Assembly (NCBI RefSeq): GCF_014648095.1
Contig: NZ_BMQL01000076.1
Span: 1-16,476 of the forward strand
Length of the DNA stretch: 16,476 nt
DNA from: Deinococcus ruber
Lineage (GTDB): Bacteria > Deinococcota > Deinococci > Deinococcales > Deinococcaceae
Direction of reading: 5' to 3'
The notes under the pieces were generated by a model that saw only the letters and a list, made by a program, of their open reading frames with translations, searched no databases and was not told the DNA's origin. Position 1 is the first letter of the stretch; every line of letters starts with the position of its first letter. Position numbers and translations under genes: made by a program. This document shows positions 1 through 13,656 of the stretch, in pieces.

Positions 1-72
1 ACCGCCCAGATCAGCGCCCTGACCAGCGCCGCCCAGCTCGCTGCCCTGACCGGGCCGCCCGTGGGGCCATGA
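1..72 (+). CDS. 3' end of an unidentified gene, possibly TolC-family
   Basis: Frame 1 is open from the window edge to a TGA at 70-72 and gives 23 residues ending in LAALTGPPVGP. The alanine- and leucine-rich stretch (ISALTSAAQLAALTG) looks like the last helix of an outer-membrane efflux protein and resembles the C-terminus of the next gene (LVSLWQALATLGSAS). A tandem pair of TolC-like genes is therefore plausible. Too little is visible to assign a function. Confidence 0.45.
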   Translation, partial: TAQISALTSAAQLAALTGPPVGP

Positions 73-140
73 TGCCCGGAGTTCCACGGCCCCTTTTCGA
101 CCATCCCGTCCCTCATCCCTCTGTCTGCTCTGGAGTTTCT

Positions 141-1202
141 ATGAATGAAGCGCTGCCCCGCCCGCTGTTGACCCGTCCCCGTTCCCTGCTGGTGTCTGCC
201 CTGCTGCTCGGAGTGGCCGTGCTGCCCATTGCCCAGGCACAGGCGGCCACCACCCTGACCCTGCCGCAGGCCGTGGCCTCGGCCCTGACGGCGGGCGCAA
301 CCGTGCGCGACGCTCAGGCAGGTGCGGTATCGGCGTCCTCGACCCTGAAGGCGGTGCAGGCCGATCCCTCGACCCTCGCGGCGGCTCTGCTAACCGCGCA
401 GCAGGCCAACACGCTGGCGCAGGCCAACCTGTCGCAGGCCCGCCTGACTGCCGTCCAGAACGCCGTCAATGCCTTCACGTCGCTGTACCAGACGCAGGCA
501 CAGATCGATCAGCAGAAGTTACAGGTGCAGGTGGACGAGAAGAATCTTCAGGTGGCGCAGGTCAAGCTGAGCACCAAAAACGGCACGGCCCTGGATGTCG
601 AAAACGCCCAGAACACCCTGGCAAGCAGCCGACAGGCCCTGGCATCGGCTCAGGCTCAGATCGTGGTGAACAGCCAGAAGCTCGCCAACGTGATCGGTAA
701 GCCGGGCAGCTACACCGCCGCGACGCCGCCGACCCCGCCCAAAGTCCGGGTCAATACCACGCTCAGCACCAATTACCCGACTCTGCTGCAAGATCAACAG
801 GCCGTAGACGCGGCGGCGCTGGCGGTCAAGCTCGCCAACAACGAGTTCACGGCGCGGGTCACGCTCGATCAGGCCAAGACCAAACTGGCGAGTGCCCAGA
901 GCGACCTCTCGACCCTCCAGAAGACGCTGAATACCACCCTGGCAACGGCTCAGAGCGGTGCCGAAGCGGCCCAGGCCAGCTATCAGACCGCCATCCAGGC
1001 CGAGGCCAACGCGCAGGCCACCTACAAGCAGGACAACGTGCGGTACTCCAGCGGCACCATCAGCGCGGTGCAGCTGCTCCAGAGTCAGCTGGCCCTGAAG
1101 AAAGCCCAGTACGCCCGCGCTCAGGCGCTCGTGTCGCTGTGGCAGGCGCTCGCCACCCTTGGCAGCGCCAGCGGACAGGATCAGACCGGGCTGGCGCAGT
1201 AA
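141..1202 (+). CDS. short TolC-family outer membrane efflux-like protein
   Basis: Predicted 353-residue exported protein. Start: the ATG at 141 is preceded by a CTGGAG ribosome site (130-135) and opens a clear signal peptide, with basic residues, then LLVSALLLGVAVLPIAQAQA and cleavage near residue 35. An ATG at 69 would place 24 unlikely residues before it. The mature part begins with the family's TLTLPQAVASAL motif. It then shows two long Ala/Gln-rich coiled-coil segments with the TolC-type pattern, including KLSTKNGTALDVENAQNTLA (about residues 142-161) and its repeat VRYSSGTISAVQLLQSQLAL near the end. TolC proteins form trimeric periplasmic tunnels topped by a beta-barrel and export substrates with RND or ABC pumps. 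The protein is shorter than the usual 430-480 residues: the two segments that normally carry barrel strands are nearly absent, leaving mainly helix. Its partner pump is not visible. Family assignment is fairly sure; actual channel function is not. Confidence 0.78.
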   Translation: MNEALPRPLLTRPRSLLVSALLLGVAVLPIAQAQAATTLTLPQAVASALTAGATVRDAQAGAVSASSTLKAVQADPSTLAAALLTAQQANTLAQANLSQARLTAVQNAVNAFTSLYQTQAQIDQQKLQVQVDEKNLQVAQVKLSTKNGTALDVENAQNTLASSRQALASAQAQIVVNSQKLANVIGKPGSYTAATPPTPPKVRVNTTLSTNYPTLLQDQQAVDAAALAVKLANNEFTARVTLDQAKTKLASAQSDLSTLQKTLNTTLATAQSGAEAAQASYQTAIQAEANAQATYKQDNVRYSSGTISAVQLLQSQLALKKAQYARAQALVSLWQALATLGSASGQDQTGLAQ

Positions 1203-1216
1203 GCGACCAACACAGC

Positions 1217-1252
1217 AGCGCGGGACTCGCCCTCTTCAGCGAGTCCCGCGCT
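1217..1252. terminator. strong hairpin between convergent genes
   Basis: A perfect 14-bp stem, AGCGCGGGACTCGC (1217-1230) pairing with 1239-1252, closes an 8-base loop. It lies 15 bases after the TolC-like stop codon and about 30 bases past the stop of the convergent small gene, so it could end transcription from both sides. The T-rich tail is weak (TGTT on the forward strand). Confidence 0.75.
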
Positions 1253-1281
1253 TGTTCGTGCCGAACAGCTCAGCCCCGACT

Positions 1282-1500
1282 TCAGGCCAGATCGGTCGGC
1301 AGGTCGGGGGTGGGATTGTTGTCACCAGCGGTGTGCTCGTCCACGTACTCCTCGGACGCGTCGGCTCCCTGCTCCTGCCGTGCGCCGCGCCCCTCGTGGA
1401 TGTTCATCTGCTCCTGCTCGGTGGCCGAAAGGTCTTCCACATCGGCAGTCACGTCGCCCGCGTCCTGCAACGCCTGATACCGGTCATCACTCTGCGTCAT
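1282..1500 (-). CDS. small acidic hypothetical protein (72 aa)
   Basis: I do not recognise a family. The start is fixed by a strong ribosome site, AGGAGG seven bases before the ATG (reverse complement of 1498-1500), so the longer in-frame reading that begins at 1632 is not used. The protein is very acidic: about 19 Asp/Glu against 3 Arg and no Lys. It is rich in Gln, Thr and Ala, with no hydrophobic segment, so it is probably a soluble, possibly disordered cytoplasmic protein. It is convergent with the TolC-like gene and lies downstream of the aceE-aceF operon on the same strand, separated by about 190 bases and a hairpin. Confidence 0.72.
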   Translation of the reverse strand: MTQSDDRYQALQDAGDVTADVEDLSATEQEQMNIHEGRGARQEQGADASEEYVDEHTAGDNNPTPDLPTDLA

Positions 1501-1633
1501 AGTTGCCCCTCCTGATGAACATTCCCGGCAGAATGCCTGCTGTAACCGGGAAGATGCGTTCAGCGTAGGCCGGGCCACCATGAGCTTGCCTCGGTTCGGC
1601 TGAATGCTTCGCCAGGGTTTCCTGTAGGCCAAT

Positions 1634-1670
1634 AACGGCGACGACCCCTCTTCAGGAAGTCGCCGCCGTT
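1634..1670 (-). terminator. putative terminator after aceF
   Basis: An 11-bp imperfect stem, AACGGCGACGA (1634-1644) against TCGCCGCCGTT (1660-1670) with one mismatch, lies 22 bases past the aceF stop. No proper T-tract follows on the reverse strand, so intrinsic termination is uncertain. The rest of 1501-1692 holds only the ribosome site of the small acidic gene. Confidence 0.5.
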
Positions 1671-1692
1671 CACTTCTGTTGTCTGGTTGTTG

Positions 1693-3507
<1,815 letters not shown>

Positions 3508-3557
3508 AGGGTGTGGCTCCTGGGGTGAATCGGGATTGGAAGGAGTGAGAAAAGTCG

Positions 3558-3668
3558 GGTGATGGGTGATGCGTGATGAGACGCTGGAAGAGTCGTTTTG
3601 AGCGCTGTCTCCAACAACTCAGCTAGAGCTGCGTACCTTCGGCTCCACATCACCCATCACGCATCACT
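3558..3668. repeat. inverted heptamer repeat module A
   Basis: In the aceE-aceF gap. Left arm 3558-3578 is three tandem 7-mers (GGTGATG, GGTGATG, CGTGATG). Right arm 3648-3668 is three 7-mers in the opposite sense (CATCACC, CATCACG, CATCACT). The 69-bp core between them holds a small CAGCT-AG-AGCTG hairpin (3620-3631) and no reading frame of note. The right arm ends 5 bases before the aceE stop codon. Folded RNA could form a long stem between the aceE and aceF messages. The arms share sequence with modules at 12778 and 14779. Confidence 0.85.
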
Positions 3669-3673
3669 CTCTC

Positions 3674-6397
<2,724 letters not shown>

Positions 6398-6556
6398 GGC
6401 TCTCCCCCTACGAACTCGCCCACTGGGCGGCCCGGCTGAATGCTGAAACTTGAGCGACTGTGCCGCGTCTGATCGCCGCCTCTGATCTGGGCTTCATCCT
6501 GACTCAGGCAAGTCAGATTCAGGTGTGACGGGCAGAAAGATTGACTCTATCTCTGA

Positions 6557-6626
6557 CAGTGTAAAGCGCCGATTGTCCACGTCCAACAATGCAAAGTGCC
6601 AGGATTCACCACTTCCATGCGTGAAT
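6557..6626. promoter_or_regulatory. candidate LysR operator region between aceE and lysR
   Basis: Two structures coincide with the aceE promoter. First, a direct repeat of CARTGYAAAGYGCC at 6557-6570 and 6587-6600, exactly 30 bp apart (three helical turns); the first copy covers the -10 box and the second lies just upstream of the -35. Second, a perfect dyad ATTCAC-N11-GTGAAT at 6604-6626, of the size and T-N11-A form typical of LysR-type binding sites, 44 bases before lysR. Binding of this LysR here is inferred from position only. Confidence 0.5.
6558..6586 (-). promoter_or_regulatory. predicted aceE-aceF promoter
   Basis: On the reverse strand, TTGGAC (6581-6586) and TACACT (6558-6563) are separated by exactly 17 bases, a good match to a housekeeping sigma promoter. 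Transcription would start near 6551, giving a leader of about 150 nt before aceE. Confidence 0.7.
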
Positions 6627-6669
6627 GCGCCAGGATAGAGCATGAAACTCGACGTGTGGAAGGGACTGT

Positions 6670-7729
<1,060 letters not shown>

Positions 7730-7745
7730 CTCAGGGCTTCGCTAG

Positions 7746-7772
7746 ATTATACGAGGGTGCCCATGTTGTCAA
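7746..7772 (-). promoter_or_regulatory. promoter of tRNA-Leu
   Basis: On the reverse strand, a perfect TTGACA (7767-7772) and a perfect TATAAT (7746-7751) are 15 bases apart, and the tRNA begins 17 bases beyond the -10. Both hexamers are consensus, though the spacer is short. Confidence 0.85.
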
Positions 7773-7887
7773 GCGTGGGTACAGCACCCGGCACGACTGC
7801 CCCGTAACCGGCACGTTCGCTCTGCCCTCTCCGGATTGTTTCGGTTCGGGCGTTCGGCCTGGGCACCGGACATCCTGAGGGTGCCAG

Positions 7888-7916
7888 TTGACAGCAGGGG
7901 GCTTCCCACATATACT
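7888..7916 (+). promoter_or_regulatory. promoter of the tRNA-Ser/Ser/Arg operon
   Basis: TTGACA (7888-7893), a 17-base spacer and TATACT (7911-7916). The predicted start near 7923 leaves a leader of about 74 nt before the first tRNA, containing a CAGAC-5-GTCTG hairpin (7930-7944) that may be removed in processing. The 115 bases between this and the divergent tRNA-Leu promoter show only a GGCACC/GGTGCC inverted pair (about 7862-7885). Confidence 0.85.
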
Positions 7917-7996
7917 CCTCTACGCGCTTCAGACAGCCAGTCTGCGAGCGTCCTTCCAACGTTCGAGAAATCATGGCAATGGTTTCGAAGATAAGG

Positions 7997-8084
7997 GGGG
8001 GGTTGGCCGAGCGGTTGAAGGCAGCAGTCTTGAAAACTGCAGTGGGGCAACTCACCGGGGGTTCGAATCCCTCACCCTCCGCCA
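7997..8084 (+). tRNA. tRNA-Ser (anticodon TGA)
   Basis: Class II tRNA of 88 nt. Acceptor GGGGGGT pairs with ACCCTCC, the anticodon stem GCAGT/ACTGC encloses loop CTTGAAA (anticodon TGA), and the T arm is GGGGG-TTCGAAT-CCCTC with discriminator G and encoded CCA. First of three forward tRNAs. Confidence 0.97.
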
Positions 8085-8104
8085 AACAACATGAAAAGCC
8101 ACCT

Positions 8105-8193
8105 GGAGAGGTGGGTGAGCGGCTTAAACCACAGTCCTGCTAAGACTGCGTACTCAAAAGGTACCGAGAGTTCAAATCTCTCCCTCTCCGCCA
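8105..8193 (+). tRNA. tRNA-Ser (anticodon GCT)
   Basis: Class II tRNA of 89 nt. Acceptor GGAGAGG/CCTCTCC, anticodon stem CAGTC/GACTG with loop CTGCTAA (anticodon GCT), T arm GAGAG-TTCAAAT-CTCTC, discriminator G, encoded CCA. It is 20 bases after the previous tRNA and probably co-transcribed. Confidence 0.97.
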
Positions 8194-8216
8194 AGCTTTT
8201 CCAATCAGTACCGTGT

Positions 8217-8293
<77 letters not shown>

Positions 8294-8298
8294 CCACA

Positions 8299-8324
8299 AA
8301 CCTCGCTTTCCGGCGGGGTTTTTT
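8299..8324 (+). terminator. terminator of the tRNA operon
   Basis: AACCTCGC (8299-8306) pairs with GCGGGGTT (8313-8320) through one G-T, with a 6-base loop. It is followed by a continuous T run and begins six bases after the tRNA-Arg CCA. Confidence 0.88.
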
Positions 8325-8369
8325 CTTGTCTGCCAGCTTGTCCTTCGATACCTGCCCAGCCAGCTGCCG

Positions 8370-9221
8370 CTACAGGCCGAACCAGCCGCGAATGCTCTGC
8401 CCACCCTGCACCACGTCGCCCGGCTGACCCAGCGGTACGCCCGACGCCGCGAACGGCACCCGCGCCAGGGTGTGGCCTTTGACGCTCAGATCCTCGAAGT
8501 TGCCGTGGTCGCTGCTGATGACCACCGCCGCGCCCGCCTGCAACAGTCCGTTCAGCAGGGCGTCCAGCCGGAGCAGGTATGCTCGGCCCGCTGCTGCCAG
8601 TTCGGGCGGCGTGGGAGCCTGGCCCTCGTGGCCCAGATGATCGCTGAACCAGGCATCGAAGACCAGCAGGTCGTGATCGGAAAGCGCCGCCAGTGCTTCG
8701 CCGTGTCGCTGCCAGACCCCCACAGTGTCCTGAGGCAGCCACGGAGAGCGGTAGTTCAGGCCCAACGTGGCGGGCAGCAGCGGGATGCCCGGCGGATTGA
8801 GCGGCAGGCCCGCCCGTACAAAGCTGTACGGAAAGCAGCCCGAGCGGTTGCGCCCGCGTGCGGCGGCCTGTGCCTGCGCCTCGAAGTAGCCCGGCGGATA
8901 GCTGTTGAGCAGTGCCAGCCTCGCGCCCTGCTGCACCAGCCGCACCGGAAGCGCGTCGGCATCGAGCAGCCGCTGCAAGGTGGGGCCGGGATGCGGGCCA
9001 TAATGACCGTTCATGGCGGTAACGGCATTTCGTCCGGTCAGCCAGCAGGTCTGTCCGGTGGCACTCTGCGGCAGGCCACCTACCCCCAGCGACGCATCGA
9101 GTGCCAGCCCCGCCTCTACAAAGGGGCGCAGCGTGGGCAACTCGGCGTTCCAGGGACTGTCGGGCGGCGCGTCCTGTGGGTGGCCCACGCCGTCGAGCGC
9201 CAGCCAGATCAGCGGCTTCAT
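8370..9221 (-). CDS. alkaline-phosphatase-superfamily metalloenzyme (iPGM-like)
   Basis: 283 residues. The two-metal site of cofactor-independent phosphoglycerate mutase and phosphopentomutase is visible in order: Asp10 (ALDGVG), the nucleophile position Ser53 (LPQSATGQT), Asp194 and His198 (DHLGH), Asp238-His239 (SSDHGNFED) and His250 (KGHT). The protein is far shorter than iPGM (about 510 residues) and lacks a clear inserted phosphotransferase domain, so phosphatase or another phospho-transfer activity on an unknown substrate is more likely than glycolytic mutase. There is no Shine-Dalgarno; a TAGACT -10 box ends six bases before the ATG, so the mRNA is probably leaderless. It is convergent with the tRNA operon and 47 bases downstream of a small membrane protein gene on the same strand. 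Confidence 0.85.
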   Translation of the reverse strand: MKPLIWLALDGVGHPQDAPPDSPWNAELPTLRPFVEAGLALDASLGVGGLPQSATGQTCWLTGRNAVTAMNGHYGPHPGPTLQRLLDADALPVRLVQQGARLALLNSYPPGYFEAQAQAAARGRNRSGCFPYSFVRAGLPLNPPGIPLLPATLGLNYRSPWLPQDTVGVWQRHGEALAALSDHDLLVFDAWFSDHLGHEGQAPTPPELAAAGRAYLLRLDALLNGLLQAGAAVVISSDHGNFEDLSVKGHTLARVPFAASGVPLGQPGDVVQGGQSIRGWFGL

Positions 9222-9227
9222 GGGTGC

Positions 9228-9233
9228 AGTCTA
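9228..9233 (-). promoter_or_regulatory. -10 box for a leaderless transcript (metalloenzyme)
   Basis: Reverse-strand TAGACT, then six bases, then the ATG at 9221. This spacing puts the RNA start at or next to the start codon. No convincing -35 is seen. Confidence 0.6.
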
Positions 9234-9268
9234 GGCCTTACGTCCGTTTCCCTCTCGCTTGTGCTGCA

Positions 9269-9451
9269 TCACTCCTTATTCTTTGTCCAGCCCCAGGCTC
9301 GCCAGGTATCGACGGCGAACCAGATTGCCAGGGCAGCGGGCAACAGCGCCCAGAGGGTGTGGTTCAGCCCCAGCCACACCGCCAGGATCACGCAGGCCAG
9401 GGCGGCGATCAGGCTGAAGATCATAGCTGTCTGGGCAGGCATACGGCGCAT
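9269..9451 (-). CDS. small membrane protein (60 aa)
   Basis: No family recognised. After MRRMPAQTA there are two hydrophobic segments (about residues 10-27, IFSLIAALACVILAVWLG, and 31-47, TLWALLPAALAIWFAVD), then a basic tail ending WTKNKE. This suggests a two-helix inner-membrane protein with a cytoplasmic C-terminus. The start at 9451 is chosen because a TACACT -10 box ends six bases before it and no ribosome site is present; a second in-frame ATG at 9442 is possible. It is divergent from another tiny membrane protein gene. Confidence 0.65.
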   Translation of the reverse strand: MRRMPAQTAMIFSLIAALACVILAVWLGLNHTLWALLPAALAIWFAVDTWRAWGWTKNKE

Positions 9452-9457
9452 GCGGCC

Positions 9458-9463
9458 AGTGTA
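9458..9463 (-). promoter_or_regulatory. -10 box for a leaderless transcript (60-aa protein)
   Basis: Reverse-strand TACACT six bases before the ATG at 9451, the same hexamer as in the aceE promoter. No clear -35 box. Confidence 0.55.
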
Positions 9464-9508
9464 CCGAGCACTTTCTTGCAGCCCTCTGACGAACCGCGCC
9501 GCAAAGAC

Positions 9509-9514
9509 TATGCT
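9509..9514 (+). promoter_or_regulatory. -10 box for a leaderless transcript (46-aa protein)
   Basis: TATGCT (9509-9514) ends seven bases before the ATG at 9522. The upstream in-frame ATG at 9510 lies inside this hexamer, which argues for the later start. Confidence 0.55.
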
Positions 9515-9521
9515 GGCGGGC

Positions 9522-9662
9522 ATGGGAGCCTTCGTACTGATGGGCGCGGTGATTTCCTTCGCCGTCGGGGTGGTGCAGCTTGTCAGTGGCGACTGGGGCG
9601 GCGCAGTGTGGAGTCTGGCGGGCGTGGCACTCGGCTGGTATGCCCGCCAGCTACGCGGCTGA
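9522..9662 (+). CDS. very small membrane protein (46 aa)
   Basis: No family recognised. MGAFVLMGAVISFAVGVVQL forms one hydrophobic segment; a short SGDWGGAV turn leads to a second (WSLAGVALGWYA) and a basic RQLRG end. It is preceded by a -10 box at leaderless spacing and no Shine-Dalgarno. It shares a 70-bp divergent promoter region with the 60-aa membrane protein, so the two may be functionally linked (inference). It is short enough that chance cannot be excluded. Confidence 0.55.
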   Translation: MGAFVLMGAVISFAVGVVQLVSGDWGGAVWSLAGVALGWYARQLRG

Positions 9663-9732
9663 GACGCGGCCCGGAGGAACCGCGCCTGCGCCTCTGTCGC
9701 CCTTCTGACCAATGAAGCAGTCGCCGAGCCGC

Positions 9733-9738
9733 TAGAGT
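9733..9738 (+). promoter_or_regulatory. candidate -10 box for crtO
   Basis: TAGAGT followed after nine bases by the crtO ATG. No ribosome site is present between 9739 and 9747. An out-of-frame ATG at 9744 opens a three-codon frame overlapping the crtO start. No strong -35 box is visible. Confidence 0.45.
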
Positions 9739-9747
9739 CTGGAATGC

Positions 9748-11334
<1,587 letters not shown>

Positions 11335-11338
11335 AGGG

Positions 11339-11419
11339 GGCGTGTGGAAACAGCCGGGCGACGCCGCCTGAGCTGCATCCGCTGGCCGTTTCGACAGGCG
11401 ACGCACCACACGCCACACG
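11339..11419. repeat. weak inverted repeat D in the crtO-cyclase gap
   Basis: GGCGTGTGG (11339-11347), five bases after the crtO stop, is matched by CCACACGCC (11406-11414). The right side extends into a second tandem CCACACG (11413-11419) and ends nine bases before the next ATG. The layout resembles the other heptamer modules but uses a different 7-mer; it may be coincidence. Confidence 0.45.
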
Positions 11420-11428
11420 CTGCCCCTC

Positions 11429-13015
11429 ATGACCTACCTCCAGTACCACCTCGTCTTTATCGTGCCGCCGCTGCTGGCACTGCTGCTGCTGACATGGCGG
11501 GCCACACGCGGCGGCAGGTCGGTGGTCGGCGCATTCCGGGAGGCGGGCTGGGCGCGGCGCACCCTGGCGCTGTTTCCGCTGATTCCGCTGGTATACACGA
11601 CTCCCTGGGATAACTATCTGGTCTATAAGGCGGTGTGGAGTTACCCGCCAGAGCGCGTGCTGGGGCGTATCGGCTACGTGCCCTACGAGGAATACGCCTT
11701 CTTCATCCTGCAAACGCTGATGACCGGGCTGTGGCTGGCTTTCTGGCTGCGCCGCCGTCCTGCCGATGGAGGCGCAGTGGCCCGCGTTTCCCCACACGCC
11801 TTCACACGCTGGGGACAGGCGGCGCTGTGGCTGGGCGTGGCCTTTGTGGGCGTGCTGCTGCTGGGGCACGAGCACACCTTCTATCTGGGCCTGATCCTGG
11901 CGTGGGCCTGTCCGGTGCTCAGCGGGCTGTCGGCGTTCGGCGGCGATCTGGTGTTCGGGCGTACCTTGGTGTACTGGCTGTCGGTGCTGCCACCCACGCT
12001 GTACCTGTGGGCCACCGACTATTTCGCCATCCACAACGGCATCTGGGGCATCTCGCCGCGCTACACGCTGGGCTGGAATCTGGGCGGCGTGCTGCCCGCC
12101 GAGGAAATGGCGTTCTTCCTCATCACCAATCTGCTGGTGGTCACGGGCCTGCTGTCGTTTCTGCACCCCGAAGCGCTGAACCGCGTGAACCGGCTGGCCG
12201 CGCTGATCCGGACGGGCACGCTGCGCCCCTGGATGCTGCTGACCGCGCTGTACGCCCTGAGCAAGATTCCGGTGCCGCTGTGGCCCGCCGGGTTTCCGCT
12301 GCTGGGCACGCTGGGCACGGGCCTGCTGTTTTTGGCGGCGCTCAGCTTCGCGTGGGAGCGCGTCGGGGCGGCGCGGGCGCTGCTGCTGGCAGGCGTGGCC
12401 TTTGCCGCCGGACTGGGCATAGAGTTGCTGGGCAGCCGCACCGGGCTTCCATTCGGACAGTACAGCTACGCCCACGCGCCCAGCCCGCTGCTGCTGGGTG
12501 TTCCGCTGCTGGTGCCGCTCGGCTGGTTCGCCATGACACTGGCGGCAGCGCTGCTGGCACGCGGCAAACCCTGGCTGACCGGCCTGCTGCTGGTCGCCTG
12601 GGACGTGGGCCTGGAACCGCTGATGACCGCGCAGGGCTTCTGGAGATGGAGTGACCCGGCGGGCCTCTGGGCAGGCGCACCGATTCAGAATTTTCTGGGC
12701 TGGTTCGTTGTGGGGGCGGTGCTGGCCTTCTTTATGCGCGAGGTGGGGGGACGGGCGCTGTTCGGGGATGCGGGACGGGTGAGGCGTGATGAGAAAGGGC
12801 GGTCAACCGCCATCACGCATCCAGCCTCACCTATCACCTTTGCCGCCGCCTATCTGCTCGAAGCCGCGTTCCTGCCCGCCGGACTGCTGCTGCTGGGGGC
12901 AGGGGTGGGAACAGCGCTGCTGACGCTGCTGTGTATGGGCGGCGCGGCGGCTGTGGCCCTGTGGCCGCTGCTGAAAAAAGGAGGACGCGCATGGACGCCG
13001 CCCCGCCGGGTCTAG
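11429..13015 (+). CDS. fusion: CrtYcd-type lycopene cyclase + CruF carotenoid 1',2'-hydratase
   Basis: 528-residue polytopic membrane protein. Residues 1 to about 245 hold two lycopene cyclase repeats of the heterodimeric (CrtYc/CrtYd) type. Repeat 1 has [14 protein letters not shown] (57-70) and VPYEEYAFF (84-92); repeat 2 has [11 protein letters not shown] (196-206) and LPAEEMAFF (222-230), the paired Glu motifs of that family. Residues about 265-510 match Cru[18 protein letters not shown] (331-347), WDVGLEPLM (391-399), FWRW and the GWFVVGA helix. The cyclase half should close a beta ring at one end and the CruF half hydrate the psi end to the C-1' hydroxyl. There is no ribosome site at the ATG; expression may depend on crtO or a short leader. 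Residues about 450-470 are encoded by heptamer module B inserted in a loop. The stop overlaps the acyltransferase start by 25 bases. Confidence 0.88.
   Translation: MTYLQYHLVFIVPPLLALLLLTWRATRGGRSVVGAFREAGWARRTLALFPLIPLVYTTPWDNYLVYKAVWSYPPERVLGRIGYVPYEEYAFFILQTLMTGLWLAFWLRRRPADGGAVARVSPHAFTRWGQAALWLGVAFVGVLLLGHEHTFYLGLILAWACPVLSGLSAFGGDLVFGRTLVYWLSVLPPTLYLWATDYFAIHNGIWGISPRYTLGWNLGGVLPAEEMAFFLITNLLVVTGLLSFLHPEALNRVNRLAALIRTGTLRPWMLLTALYALSKIPVPLWPAGFPLLGTLGTGLLFLAALSFAWERVGAARALLLAGVAFAAGLGIELLGSRTGLPFGQYSYAHAPSPLLLGVPLLVPLGWFAMTLAAALLARGKPWLTGLLLVAWDVGLEPLMTAQGFWRWSDPAGLWAGAPIQNFLGWFVVGAVLAFFMREVGGRALFGDAGRVRRDEKGRSTAITHPASPITFAAAYLLEAAFLPAGLLLLGAGVGTALLTLLCMGGAAAVALWPLLKKGGRAWTPPRRV
12778..12838. 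repeat. inverted heptamer repeat module B, inside a gene
   Basis: Left arm 12778-12791 is GGTGAGG, CGTGATG. Right arm 12811-12838 is CATCACG, CATCCAG, CCTCACC, TATCACC. The 19-bp core contains a GGCGGT-CA-ACCGCC hairpin (12798-12811). The whole module is read through in frame within the CruF half and encodes a hydrophilic stretch ([19 protein letters not shown]) between two predicted membrane helices. Confidence 0.8.
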
Positions 13016-13656
13016 TCACGCGGGGGCTGGATCTGATGGTTCACCGCAGCGTCGTGCGCGGGCTGCGCGGCGTGTGGGTACGTGGGCACCTGCCGACAGG
13101 CGGGGCGATTCTGGCTCCCAGCCATCACAGCTGGTGGGACGGATACGTGTTGTTCGAGCTGTGCCGCACGCTCGGCCAGCCCTTCAAAGTGCTGATGACC
13201 ACCCGCCAGTTTTCCAGCTTCCCGTTTCTGCGTCGGCTGGGCGCACTGCCCAACCACGAGATCAGAGCGGCGCTGCGCTCGGCCCAGGCGGGCGCGTGGG
13301 TGGTGGTGTTTCCCGAGGGCGAACTGCGGCCTACTGGCCCGCTGGGAGCGCTTCAGCCGGGGGCGGGGTGGCTGGCGCGGCGTGCCGGAGTGCCGCTCGT
13401 GCCGGTGGCCCTGCGCGTGACGATGCGCGGTCAGCAGCAGCCGGAAGCGTACCTGCGATTTGGAGCACCCACCGACGCCGCCGGATTGCAGCGCGGACTG
13501 CAACACGAGCTGGCCGCGCTCGAAGCCGAACTTCAGGGCAGCGATCCGGAGCAGCCGTTGGCCGGATACCTGCGCGTGGCGGGCAGCGGCGGCAGTCAGA
13601 ATGAGCGTCTGGCAGGGCTGAGCAGGCTGCTGGCCCGCGTGACAGGAGACCGCTGA
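12991..13656 (+). CDS. PlsC-type acyltransferase, probable carotenoid-glycoside acyltransferase
   Basis: 221 residues. Start: the ATG at 12991 follows an AAGGAGG ribosome site with good spacing; the longer frame from 12931 lies in the preceding gene and is not used. Family motifs are clear: HHSWWD (45-50, the catalytic H-x4-D), FPEGELRP (107-114, the substrate-phosphate or hydroxyl binding motif) and GVPLVPVAL (133-141). Typical PlsC proteins acylate lysophosphatidate. Here the position between CruF and a GT2 glycosyltransferase, with overlaps on both sides, points instead to acylation of a sugar on a carotenoid, as CruD does in green sulfur bacteria. That role is inferred. It overlaps the cyclase/CruF gene by 25 bases and the glycosyltransferase by one base (TGATG), so the three are translationally coupled. 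Confidence 0.87.
   Translation: MDAAPPGLVTRGLDLMVHRSVVRGLRGVWVRGHLPTGGAILAPSHHSWWDGYVLFELCRTLGQPFKVLMTTRQFSSFPFLRRLGALPNHEIRAALRSAQAGAWVVVFPEGELRPTGPLGALQPGAGWLARRAGVPLVPVALRVTMRGQQQPEAYLRFGAPTDAAGLQRGLQHELAALEAELQGSDPEQPLAGYLRVAGSGGSQNERLAGLSRLLARVTGDR

Noticed and set aside
3558..3668. Simple intrinsic terminator between aceE and aceF
   Set aside because: The arms pair imperfectly over a 69-bp core, there is no T-tract, and the same arms occur inside a coding region elsewhere, so a repeat module is the better description.
9262..9275. Possible degenerate heptamer copy (GCATCACTCC) at the end of the 60-aa gene
   Set aside because: A single unit without a tandem or inverted partner; chance similarity is likely.
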